Below, piece by piece: positions 37,618 through 45,477 of a stretch of DNA of 64,000 nucleotides. Both the position numbers and the translations under genes were made by a program. Source of the DNA: Algibacter amylolyticus (GTDB lineage Bacteria; Bacteroidota; Bacteroidia; Flavobacteriales; Flavobacteriaceae). The notes under the pieces are model-generated. The model saw only the letters and a program-made list of their open reading frames with translations. It did no database searches and was not told the DNA's origin. The DNA is taken from positions 291,320 through 355,319 of the forward strand of contig NZ_JACHGE010000001.1 in the NCBI RefSeq assembly GCF_014202225.1. The letters run 5' to 3'. The first letter of the stretch is position 1. Every line of letters starts with the position of its first letter.

Positions 37618-40374
37618 ATGACAACTTTCATTCACGATGTTTTAAATGATTTACAAAATGATAATCAGAATTTTTCTGAATTAACTTTTGTTCTACCCAG
37701 TAAAAGAGCAGGACTCTTCTTAAAGCATCAGCTTGCTGAGGTTGTAGAGAAAACTATTTTTGCTCCAGAAATACTAAGTATTGAAGAGTTTGTTGAAGAT
37801 TTATCCCAGATAAAATCAACCTCTAATACAGGGCTTCTTTTCGAGTTTTATTCCATTTATATCCAATTAACAAAAAAAGAACAAGCAGATTCTTTTGAGT
37901 CTTTTTCAAATTGGGGACAAATTTTACTTCAAGATTTTAACGAAATAGACAGATATCTTATTCCTCAAGAAAAAATATTCGATTATTTAAGCAGTATCCA
38001 AGATTTAAATCATTGGTCATTAGAGGAACCTCAAACCGATTTTGTTAAAAATTATTTAGCCTTTTGGAAAAAACTTTATGGTTACTATAATGCGTTTTCA
38101 AAGCACTTACTAAGCAAAAATATAGGCTATCAAGGTTTAATTTACCGCGAGGCGGTTAATAATCTAAAAAACTATATTAAGAATAACGCTAAAAAGAATC
38201 ACGTTTTTTTGGGTTTTAATGCGTTAAATACTTCCGAGGAAACCATAATTCAAGAGTTATTAAAAAATAAGTTAGCAAGTGTTTATTGGGATGTCGATCG
38301 TGCTTTTATGGAGAATAAAAAACACGATGCAGCCTTGTTTACTAGGCAACACAAAAATAATTGGCCGTTTTTTAAAAAGAACCCCTTTAATTGGATAGCC
38401 GATAATTATTCCAAAGACAAAAATATTTCTGTATTTGGTGTTCCTAAAAACATAGGGCAGGCTAAACACATTGGTAGTATTTTAGAATCTTTGCAAAAAA
38501 ACAACGGTTCATTAAAAAATACGGCAGTAGTATTGGGCGATGAAAACTTGTTAATACCCGTACTTAATTCATTGCCATCAAGTATAGATGCTTTAAATGT
38601 TACTATGGGGTTTCCTTTAAAGTCAATTCCTTTAACATCGTTATTTGAGGTTCTTTTTCAATCGCATAAAACCAATTCAAATTCATTTTATTTTAAAGAT
38701 GTTGTTAAAATAATATCCCATCAATTTATCAGACCATTGTTTTTTATTGAAGACGTGGACTATGCTGCTTTAATAATTCAGACTATCGATAAAAATAATC
38801 TTGTTTACTTAAACAAGGAGCGCTTATCAAAAATGGCTACCGCATGCCATACAGTTATAGATTTATTATTCGCTAATTGGGATAATTCAATTCCATTTGC
38901 GCTAGAAAACATATCTAAATTAGTATTGGCTATGAAGGCTAATTTGGATAAGGATAAAGCATCAAACTTATTGCAGTTGGAATATGTTTTCCGTTTTAAC
39001 GAATTATTTACCGAGCTTAAACGATTAAATGAAGAGCATCAACACATTAAAGATATTTCAACATTATTTAGTGTATATAAAGAGCTATTAAGTACCGAAA
39101 CTCTAGATTTTCAAGGCGAGCCATTACAAGGTTTGCAAATTATGGGAATGCTAGAGTCTCGGGTTTTAGATTTTGAAACTGTAATTATAGCCTCTGTAAA
39201 TGAAGGTATTCTGCCAGCAGGAAAAAGCAATAACTCCTTTATTCCTTTCGATGTTAAACTAGAAAACAAACTACCAACATTTAAGGAAAAAGACGCTGTT
39301 TACACCTACCACTTTTATAAGCTTTTGCAACGAGCTAAAAACATCTATATAACTTATAACACGGAGGCCGATGTGCTAACTGCAGGAGAAAAAAGTAGGT
39401 TTATTACACAGCTAGAGCTAGAAGGTATTCATAAAATTAATAGTAAAATAATAACACCACAAGTTCCGCAAATTGAAAAGGAATTAAATGTGGTAAAAAA
39501 GAATAGTGATTTACAACAAAAATTAATAGAAGTCGCTGAAAGCGGATTTTCACCTTCATCGTTAACCAATTATATTAGAAACCCTATCGATTTTTATTAT
39601 CAGAAAGTTTTAAAAATTAGAGAACATAATGATGTTGAAGAAACTGTTGCAGCAAATACATTAGGAACTGTTGTTCATAATACTCTAGAGGATTTTTATA
39701 AACCTTTTGTTGGTGAATTTTTGACCTCTGAAGCGGTTAAAAAATTAAAACTCGACATAGATAAAAGAGTCACTTATCATTTTAAAAATGAATATAAGGA
39801 AGGCGATATAACAAAAGGTAAAAATCTTATTATCTATGAGATTGCTAAGCGCTATGTAAATAACTTTTTAGATCTTGAATTAAAAGCATTAAAGGCTGGA
39901 GATCAAATAAAGATTATAGCTATTGAGGCCGATAACGATATTGAAATTAAAATCCCAGAAATTAATTATCCTGTAAGATTAAATGGTAAGGTTGATAGGG
40001 TAGACGAGTGTAACGGCATTACCAGGATTATTGATTATAAAACGGGTAAAGTAGAATCAGGCCAGGTTGAAATTTCTAATTGGGAAGATCTTACAACAGA
40101 TTATAAAAAGTATAGTAAGAGTTTTCAAGTGCTTACATATGCTTATATGATGCATCAATCTGGAGCTATTAATTTACCTATTGAAGCTGGAATTGTATCA
40201 TTTAAAAATCTGAATAAAGGGTTTTTAAAATTTGGTAAAAAAGAAGGGTCTTCAGCTAAAAGTAAAATTGCTTTAATTACTGATGAAACCTTAGCTAATT
40301 TTGAAACAGAGCTAAGAAACTTAATCATAGAAATATGTAATCCGAATATAGATTTTACCGAAAAAGAAGTATAA
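37618..40374 (+). CDS. PD-(D/E)XK nuclease family protein, AddB-like
   Basis: The 918-residue protein has an inactive helicase-like N-terminal part (LTFVLPSKRAGLFLKHQLA near 20-38, without a P-loop GKT) and a C-terminal nuclease with RLNGKVDRVD and RIIDYKTGKV (about 793-822). This matches AddB-like subunits of Bacteroidota. The segment before the nuclease reads YIRNPIDFYYQKVL; in AddB with an iron-sulfur staple a Cys precedes this Pro, and the cluster cysteines are not seen. It lies 2 bases before the next gene. Confidence 0.85.
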   Translation: MTTFIHDVLNDLQNDNQNFSELTFVLPSKRAGLFLKHQLAEVVEKTIFAPEILSIEEFVEDLSQIKSTSNTGLLFEFYSIYIQLTKKEQADSFESFSNWGQILLQDFNEIDRYLIPQEKIFDYLSSIQDLNHWSLEEPQTDFVKNYLAFWKKLYGYYNAFSKHLLSKNIGYQGLIYREAVNNLKNYIKNNAKKNHVFLGFNALNTSEETIIQELLKNKLASVYWDVDRAFMENKKHDAALFTRQHKNNWPFFKKNPFNWIADNYSKDKNISVFGVPKNIGQAKHIGSILESLQKNNGSLKNTAVVLGDENLLIPVLNSLPSSIDALNVTMGFPLKSIPLTSLFEVLFQSHKTNSNSFYFKDVVKIISHQFIRPLFFIEDVDYAALIIQTIDKNNLVYLNKERLSKMATACHTVIDLLFANWDNSIPFALENISKLVLAMKANLDKDKASNLLQLEYVFRFNELFTELKRLNEEHQHIKDISTLFSVYKELLSTETLDFQGEPLQGLQIMGMLESRVLDFETVIIASVNEGILPAGKSNNSFIPFDVKLENKLPTFKEKDAVYTYHFYKLLQRAKNIYITYNTEADVLTAGEKSRFITQLELEGIHKINSKIITPQVPQIEKELNVVKKNSDLQQKLIEVAESGFSPSSLTNYIRNPIDFYYQKVLKIREHNDVEETVAANTLGTVVHNTLEDFYKPFVGEFLTSEAVKKLKLDIDKRVTYHFKNEYKEGDITKGKNLIIYEIAKRYVNNFLDLELKALKAGDQIKIIAIEADNDIEIKIPEINYPVRLNGKVDRVDECNGITRIIDYKTGKVESGQVEISNWEDLTTDYKKYSKSFQVLTYAYMMHQSGAINLPIEAGIVSFKNLNKGFLKFGKKEGSSAKSKIALITDETLANFETELRNLIIEICNPNIDFTEKEV

Positions 40375-40376
40375 AT

Positions 40377-41219
40377 ATGATTATAACAAAGAATAGTATT
40401 ATTTCTGGAAAGCATGAAAAACCTATCCTTACCGATGTTTTTTATAACCAAGACCATGGGCAAAAACCTGTGGTTATATTTTGTCATGGTTATAAAGGTT
40501 TTAAAGATTGGGGCCCTTGGGATTTAATGGCGGAAGCGTTTGCAAACGCAGGCTTCTTTTTTATAAAGTTTAATTTTTCATATAATGGTGGAACGGTAGA
40601 GCAACCCATAGATTTTCCTGATTTAGAAGCCTTTGGGAATAATAACTATATTAAAGAGTTAGATGATCTCGAATCGGTTATCGATTGGATAAGTAATCAT
40701 ACCAAATATCAACCAGAAATTAATACAGGTAATATTAGTTTAATTGGACACAGTAGAGCTGGAGGTATTGTAACTATAAAGGCTGAAGAAGACAATCGAA
40801 TTAAAAAGGTAATAAGTCTTGCTGGTGTTTGCGATTTCGGAAAAAGGACATTTACCATTGGAAATTTAGAAGAGTGGAAAAGAGATGGTGTTAAATACGT
40901 ATTAAACGGTCGTACCAAACAACAAATGCCTCACTTTTATCAGTTTTATGAAAATTTTGTAGCCAACGAAGAGCGGTTAACTATTAAACGTGCGGTTTCA
41001 AATTTAAAAATACCGTATTTAATCATTCATGGCGATGCCGATACAAGTGTTTTAATTGACGAAGCTTATAATCTTAATAATTGGAATTCTAATAGCCTTC
41101 TAGAAATTATTGAAAGCGCTAATCATGTTTTTGGAGGGTCTCATCCTTGGTCAAAAGATAACTTACCAAAGGCGTTAAAAGAAGCGTTAATTATAAGTAT
41201 TCAGTTTTTAAATAATTAA
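40377..41219 (+). CDS. Alpha/beta hydrolase (dienelactone hydrolase-like)
   Basis: The 280-residue cytosolic protein has the oxyanion block VIFCHGYKGFKDWG (about 32-45), the nucleophile elbow SLIGHSRAGG (Ser near 124), an Asp in IHGDADTSV and a His in SANHVFGGSHP. The GHSRAG form is seen in predicted peptidases or esterases of the dienelactone hydrolase clan. It starts 2 bases after the AddB-like gene and is probably cotranscribed with it, although no functional link is evident. Confidence 0.8.
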   Translation: MIITKNSIISGKHEKPILTDVFYNQDHGQKPVVIFCHGYKGFKDWGPWDLMAEAFANAGFFFIKFNFSYNGGTVEQPIDFPDLEAFGNNNYIKELDDLESVIDWISNHTKYQPEINTGNISLIGHSRAGGIVTIKAEEDNRIKKVISLAGVCDFGKRTFTIGNLEEWKRDGVKYVLNGRTKQQMPHFYQFYENFVANEERLTIKRAVSNLKIPYLIIHGDADTSVLIDEAYNLNNWNSNSLLEIIESANHVFGGSHPWSKDNLPKALKEALIISIQFLNN

Positions 41220-41232
41220 AACTAACGCTTCG

Positions 41233-41309
41233 TGGTGGAGAAGATCGGATTCGAACCGACGACCTCTTGACTGCCAGTCAAGCGCTCTAGCCAACTGAGC
41301 TACATCCCC
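41233..41309 (-). tRNA. tRNA-Ala (anticodon GGC)
   Basis: On the minus strand the gene starts GGGGATG at 41309 and has D-arm GCTCAGTTGGCTAGAGC, anticodon stem CTTGA/TCAAG with loop CTGGCAG (anticodon GGC), T-loop TTCGAAT and an encoded CCA at 41235-41233. The acceptor stem has the G3-U70 wobble that marks alanine tRNAs, which supports the identity. Position 6-67 is a U-U mismatch. Confidence 0.95.
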
Positions 41310-41315
41310 TTGTCT

Positions 41316-42110
41316 TTATTTTAAGCCACTTAAAACTAAAACAGGCACTTTACTAAAAAAGTCCTTTTTTAGAATGGTGCTCTTTTCCCATTTTTTAACA
41401 AAGAAACCTCTTTTTCTTCTAACAACGCACAACATGTCTGGATTGTTAGATTGAAAATGCTCCAAAACACCTTGAAATGTAGTGGCGTTTCCGCTTTTAG
41501 TAACTTGGTCAACAATAGTACTAAGTTCCTCTTTAACTTCAAAATCACCTTCATTATAAAAAGGCGTTTTTACAAGTAATAAATTTAAAGTAGCATCAAA
41601 TTTCTTTTTAACGTCAAGTAACGGGTTTAAGGCATTTTCTTTTTTTATAATAGCCGATTTTACCGCCATTAAAATGGTTTTTACTGGCGAAAACTTATAG
41701 CCCTCAGGAATAATTAGCGCCGGAACATCCATTTGTTTAACAATCTTACCCGATGTCTTTCCTAAATAGACTTCATCTTTAATGGAGTTGGTTCTCGGTT
41801 CAATTAAAACCAAGTCAATATCAGCAGCTTTACAAGCTAACTCTAAAGTGTCAACTAATTTTCCTTTTAAGGTTTTAACAACAATTTCAACATTTTTTGG
41901 GTCAATTTTAGATACCAAATCATCTAAAAACATTTTACTTTCTCTTTGGATAATATCGTCCACACGTATCATAGTACCTGCTTTTGTGTACACATTATAT
42001 ACTTGTACAATAAAAAGTTTGGCGTTAAAGGCTTCTGCAAAATCTACAGCGTACTGTAAATGGCTTACTGCATTTTTCGACGATCCAACTGGGACTAAAA
42101 TATTCTTCAT
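41316..42110 (-). CDS. Universal stress protein, tandem UspA domains
   Basis: The 264-residue cytosolic protein begins MKNILVPVGSSKNAVSHLQY, the first strand of a UspA fold. A second, shorter and diverged half starts near residue 145 (PVKTILMAVKSAIIKKE) and ends VPVLVLSGLK. The ATP-binding glycine motif G-2x-G-9x-G is not clear in either half, so it may be of the non-ATP-binding kind. It is monocistronic, 6 bases upstream of the tRNA-Ala gene on the same strand. Confidence 0.85.
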   Translation of the reverse strand: MKNILVPVGSSKNAVSHLQYAVDFAEAFNAKLFIVQVYNVYTKAGTMIRVDDIIQRESKMFLDDLVSKIDPKNVEIVVKTLKGKLVDTLELACKAADIDLVLIEPRTNSIKDEVYLGKTSGKIVKQMDVPALIIPEGYKFSPVKTILMAVKSAIIKKENALNPLLDVKKKFDATLNLLLVKTPFYNEGDFEVKEELSTIVDQVTKSGNATTFQGVLEHFQSNNPDMLCVVRRKRGFFVKKWEKSTILKKDFFSKVPVLVLSGLK

Positions 42111-42167
42111 ACCTAAGAGTTTTAAAGCTAAATTTACAATAAATTTGATGCAAAAATAAACATTTTA

Positions 42168-42666
42168 ATGATTAGAAAAGGAACCAGCACCGATATAAAT
42201 AAGATTTTGGATATTACAAGAGCGTGTGCGGTTCATATGGTAGCAAATAATATTTATCAATGGAATCAAAGGTATCCCAATAAAATAGCTTTTCAAAAAG
42301 ATGTTGATCGTAGTGAGTTATATGTTTTTAGAAATGGATAGTCTAATTATAGGAAGCATCACCATTTCTACTTTTATGGATACGGAGTACCAGCCCATTT
42401 CATGGCTAACTGAAAATAATAACATATATATCCATAGATTAGCCGTTCATCCAAATTATCAAGGTAAAGGTTACGCACAACAATTAATGGATTTTGCAGA
42501 GCTTTACCCAAGGCAAAACAAGTATGCTTCTGTTAGGTTAGATACCTTTTCACAGAACAAAAGAAACCATAAATTCTATGAACTTAGAGGCTATCAAAAA
42601 CTAGGAGATATTTACTTTCCCAAACAAAGCAGCTATCCATTTCATTGTTACGAATTAGTTTTATGA
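42168..42666 (+). pseudogene. GNAT family N-acetyltransferase, frameshifted
   Basis: From the ATG at 42168 the frame encodes MIRKGTSTDINKILDITRAC and continues to ELYVFRNG, then stops at 42339-42341. The next frame continues the same protein from DSLIIGSITIST to the GNAT acetyl-CoA loop HPNYQGKGYAQQLMDFAE and DTFSQNKRNHKFYELRGY. Removing one T from the run at 42325-42329 joins the halves as ELYVLEMDSLIIGS, the expected family sequence. So one T has been gained, or miscalled in sequencing. The stop overlaps the MATE start (ATGA at 42663). Confidence 0.85.
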
Positions 42667-43997
42667 GCACAAACATAAGTTTAAAGCATATCAATAAATT
42701 GGCTATTCCCGCATTAATTGCCGGAGTATCAGAGCCCATTTTATCGTTAACCGATGCGGCCATTGTTGGAAATATTCCTGTAAATGCAACCCAGTCTTTG
42801 GCAGCTGTTGGTATAGTAACCACCTTTATGTCTATGCTAATTTGGGTGTTGGGGCAAACTAGAAGTGCTATTTCCTCTATAGTATCGCAATACGTTGGTG
42901 CTAATAAGTTAGAGAAAATTAAAAATCTGCCTGCTCAGGCTATTTTTATAATAACCTCACTTAGTGTACTTATAATTGTTAGCACCTATCCGTTTGCAAA
43001 ATATATTTTTAAACTTTACAACGCCACAGATTTAATTTTAGATTATGCCGTGGTATATTATAAAATCCGCGTACTAGGATTTCCTTTTACCTTATTTACA
43101 ATTGCTGTTTTTGGAGCTTTTAGAGGGTTGCAAAACACATACCATCCCATGATCATTGCTATTATAGGTGCCATATCAAATATTATTTTAGATATTATTT
43201 TTGTTTACGGAATTAGTGGTTTTATAAAGCCTATGCATATAGAAGGAGCAGCGTATGCCAGTGTTATAGCTCAAATTTTAATGGCTTTATTTTCAGCATA
43301 TTTCCTGCTTAAAAAAACAGAGATTCCGCTAAAACCAAGTTTTCCTTTTAATCCAGAAATCAAACGATTTTTGTTAATGATTTTAAACCTCTTTATACGC
43401 ACCATTGCTTTAAACGTAACGCTGTATTACGCGAGCTCTTTTGCAACAAGTTATGGCGCAGCATATATAGCGGCCTACACCATTGCAATAAACTTATGGT
43501 TTTTAGGAGCCTTTATTGTCGATGGTTATGCCAGTGCAGGCAATATTTTATCGGGCAAGCTATTTGGCGAAAAAGCATATGCAACACTTATAACGTTAAG
43601 CAACAAACTTATTAAATATGGCGTAGTTATTGGCGTTATATTAGGAGTTGTAGGAGGCATATTCTATTACCCAATAGGGCGAATATTTACTAAAGAGCCC
43701 GAAGTTCAAGAGGCGTTCTATAACGTCTTTTGGATCGTGCTTGTTATGCAGCCGTTATGTACGTTGGCATTTATTTTCGATGGTATTTTTAAAGGCCTTG
43801 GTAAAATGAAATATTTACGTAACGTACTGCTCTTTTCTACCTTTATTGTTTTTATACCCATATTGTTTTGGTTAGATAATTTGGACTATAAGTTGCATGC
43901 TATTTTTATAGCCATCACCTTTTGGATAATTGCACGAGGCATACCATTAATTATAAAATTCAGGCAACTATTTTTGCCACTAGCTCAAAACAATTAA
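42663..43997 (+). CDS. MATE family efflux transporter
   Basis: The 444-residue inner-membrane protein has about 12 hydrophobic helices and the MATE N-terminal block LAIPALIAGVSEPILSLTDAA, with a related block at the start of the second half (LNLFIRTIALNVTLYYAS). MATE pumps export drugs or metabolites with Na+ or H+. The start at 42663 is chosen because it overlaps the GNAT stop as ATGA; an in-frame ATG at 42645 would extend into the GNAT gene. Confidence 0.92.
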   Translation: MSTNISLKHINKLAIPALIAGVSEPILSLTDAAIVGNIPVNATQSLAAVGIVTTFMSMLIWVLGQTRSAISSIVSQYVGANKLEKIKNLPAQAIFIITSLSVLIIVSTYPFAKYIFKLYNATDLILDYAVVYYKIRVLGFPFTLFTIAVFGAFRGLQNTYHPMIIAIIGAISNIILDIIFVYGISGFIKPMHIEGAAYASVIAQILMALFSAYFLLKKTEIPLKPSFPFNPEIKRFLLMILNLFIRTIALNVTLYYASSFATSYGAAYIAAYTIAINLWFLGAFIVDGYASAGNILSGKLFGEKAYATLITLSNKLIKYGVVIGVILGVVGGIFYYPIGRIFTKEPEVQEAFYNVFWIVLVMQPLCTLAFIFDGIFKGLGKMKYLRNVLLFSTFIVFIPILFWLDNLDYKLHAIFIAITFWIIARGIPLIIKFRQLFLPLAQNN

Positions 43998-44024
43998 CTT
44001 TGCATCATAGCATAACAAACTAAT

Positions 44025-44195
44025 ATGAATCTATTCATTGCTTTACTTCAGCAAGTAGATATTGAAGAAAAAATTAATAATGCACCAGATAAAGGCTACC
44101 AAATTGGCGTTTTTATTGGTTCTATACTTCCATTTGTAGTGCTTGTTACATTAGCCTATGTAGTTTACTATTATAATAAAAAAAGAAATAAATAA
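44025..44195 (+). CDS. Small single-pass membrane protein (56 aa)
   Basis: The frame encodes 56 residues: a short N-terminus with many acidic and polar residues (LLQQVDIEEKINNAPDKG), one hydrophobic helix (VFIGSILPFVVLVTLAYVV, about 29-47) and a basic tail YYYNKKRNK. The acidic outside and basic inside fit an N-out membrane protein. It lies 27 bases after the MATE gene and 5 before another small gene, in a run that ends in queD. I recognise no family. Confidence 0.6.
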   Translation: MNLFIALLQQVDIEEKINNAPDKGYQIGVFIGSILPFVVLVTLAYVVYYYNKKRNK

Positions 44196-44200
44196 GCGTT

Positions 44201-44308
44201 ATGGATATCACGAGCATCTTGTCCTTTTTAAGCGGAAGCGGATTATTCCTAATATTAGGAATCGTTTTAATAATCGTATACTTTGTAAATAAAAGAAAAA
44301 GAAGATAA
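44201..44308 (+). CDS. Small single-pass membrane protein (35 aa)
   Basis: The frame encodes 35 residues with a hydrophobic helix (GLFLILGIVLIIVYFV, about 14-29) and a strongly basic tail NKRKRR. Its TAA overlaps the queD start codon (TAATG at 44306-44310), the same junction style used by true operon genes in this window, which argues that it is translated. The function is unknown. Confidence 0.6.
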   Translation: MDITSILSFLSGSGLFLILGIVLIIVYFVNKRKRR

Positions 44309-44763
44309 TGGCAAATAACATTCGTATTACAAAACAGTTCTCTTTCGAAACCGGTCATGCACTTTACGGCTACGACGGAAAATGTAAAAACGTACATGGA
44401 CACAGCTACAAACTGTCTGTAACCGTTATTGGTCAGCCTATTACAGATACTAATAACGTAAAATACGGTATGGTTATAGACTTTGGCGATCTTAAAAAAA
44501 TCGTTAAAGAAGAAATTGTAAACGTATTCGACCACGCCACGGTATTCAACAAAAACACGCCACATGTCGAGTTAGCAAAAGAGTTGTCAGACCGTGGGCA
44601 CAATGTACTATTAGTGGACTATCAACCCACTAGCGAGATGATGGTTTTAGACTTTGCTAAAAAAATTGGCAAGCGATTACCAAGCCACATTAAACTACAT
44701 TCATTAAAACTTCAAGAAACCGATACCTCGTTCGCACAATGGTTTCAGTACGATAATATTTAG
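44308..44763 (+). CDS. queD: 6-carboxytetrahydropterin synthase / 6-pyruvoyltetrahydropterin synthase family
   Basis: The enzyme converts dihydroneopterin triphosphate to 6-carboxytetrahydropterin on the way to queuosine and related 7-deazaguanines. The 151-residue protein has the catalytic Cys and zinc histidines in KCKNVHGHSYKL (about 23-34), with the first zinc His in FSFETGHALYG, and the conserved MVIDFGDLKK and FDHATVFN. No other que genes are nearby. A dispersed repeat starts right after its stop. Confidence 0.9.
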   Translation: MANNIRITKQFSFETGHALYGYDGKCKNVHGHSYKLSVTVIGQPITDTNNVKYGMVIDFGDLKKIVKEEIVNVFDHATVFNKNTPHVELAKELSDRGHNVLLVDYQPTSEMMVLDFAKKIGKRLPSHIKLHSLKLQETDTSFAQWFQYDNI

Positions 44764-44875
44764 GACGCATGCCTGCCGATAGGCAGGTTACCACAGGGGT
44801 CGGGCTTTATGCTATATCTTTTTTTGCCATTTGTGGCAGCAAAAAAAGGATGCCGCGGCAATCCCTAACGCGGGC
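44764..44875 (+). repeat. Dispersed 3'-end repeat with inserted CCTGCC palindrome
   Basis: The block order is GGACGC, a hairpin GCCTGCC/GGCAGG, TTACC, GGGTCGGGCTTTATGC, then TATATCTTTTTTTGCCA and TGGCAGCAAAAAAAGGATGCC as a hairpin, and CAATCCCTAACGCGGGC. It starts immediately after the queD stop in the queD direction. Compared with the copy at 1561, a 16-20 base palindrome splits GGCG from TTACC and the inner variable hairpin is different. Confidence 0.8.
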
Positions 44876-44971
44876 ATATTTGCTGAATTCAGTAATTAGT
44901 AAATAGGCAATTTTTTGTCCTGAAAATTTGTGATTTTTTATTTATTTTATAAGTATGTAGGCCACTGGTTT

Positions 44972-45385
44972 TTAATCAATATCCAATTTTTTCATTGTTC
45001 TTCTTATAAAACTTTTTTTGTCTTTTTTAACATCTTTTAGAAGTGCTTTTGTTCTATCAGGAATGTCAGCATAATATTTTTCTCCCCATAAATTAATTTC
45101 AATAAGTATAGGAAGTAATTCAATACCTTTCTTAGTGAGTTTATATAATACTTTTAATTTGCTATTTGGATGTTCAAGTTTTTCAATTACCATATTTTGT
45201 TCTAACGTCTTTAGTCTTGCTGCTAAAATGTTAGTTGATATTTGTTCTTCAGATTTTAATAAATCTCCATAGGTACATTGTTTAGCAAACATTAAATCAC
45301 GAATAATGATTAATGACCACTTATCTCCCCATAACTCAAGAGAACAACTTATCGGACAATTTGATCTGTGTTTATCTTTTGACAT
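44972..45385 (-). CDS. HxlR family transcriptional regulator
   Basis: The 137-residue winged-helix protein has the HxlR signature: CPISCSLELWGDKWSLIIIRDL near the N-terminus, then QISTNILAARLKTLEQN as the recognition helix region and YKLTKKGIELLPIL as the wing. The start at 45385 is chosen over an in-frame ATG at 45418, because the latter lies inside the palindromic operator. Two cysteines near the N-terminus (NCPISC) could sense redox or electrophiles. It is divergent from the hydrolase at 45478. Confidence 0.88.
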   Translation of the reverse strand: MSKDKHRSNCPISCSLELWGDKWSLIIIRDLMFAKQCTYGDLLKSEEQISTNILAARLKTLEQNMVIEKLEHPNSKLKVLYKLTKKGIELLPILIEINLWGEKYYADIPDRTKALLKDVKKDKKSFIRRTMKKLDID

Positions 45386-45403
45386 AAAAATAACCTTTAA
45401 TAC

Positions 45404-45453
45404 ACTTGCAAAACGCAAGTGAATTTATATATTTGTACTTGTAAAATGCAAGT
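45404..45453. promoter_or_regulatory. Twin palindromic operator and promoter between hxlR-like gene and hydrolase
   Basis: Two copies of a 17-base dyad lie here: ACTTGC-AAAAC-GCAAGT at 45404-45420 and ACTTGT-AAAAT-GCAAGT at 45437-45453, centres 33 bases apart. The plus-strand promoter of the hydrolase is woven through them: TTG at 45406-45408 (in the first dyad), a 19-base spacer, TATATTTG at 45428-45435, and a start point that falls in the second dyad. Binding by the HxlR protein would block this promoter. Confidence 0.8.
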
Positions 45454-45477
45454 AAATATATAATTAAAATTTTAGGA

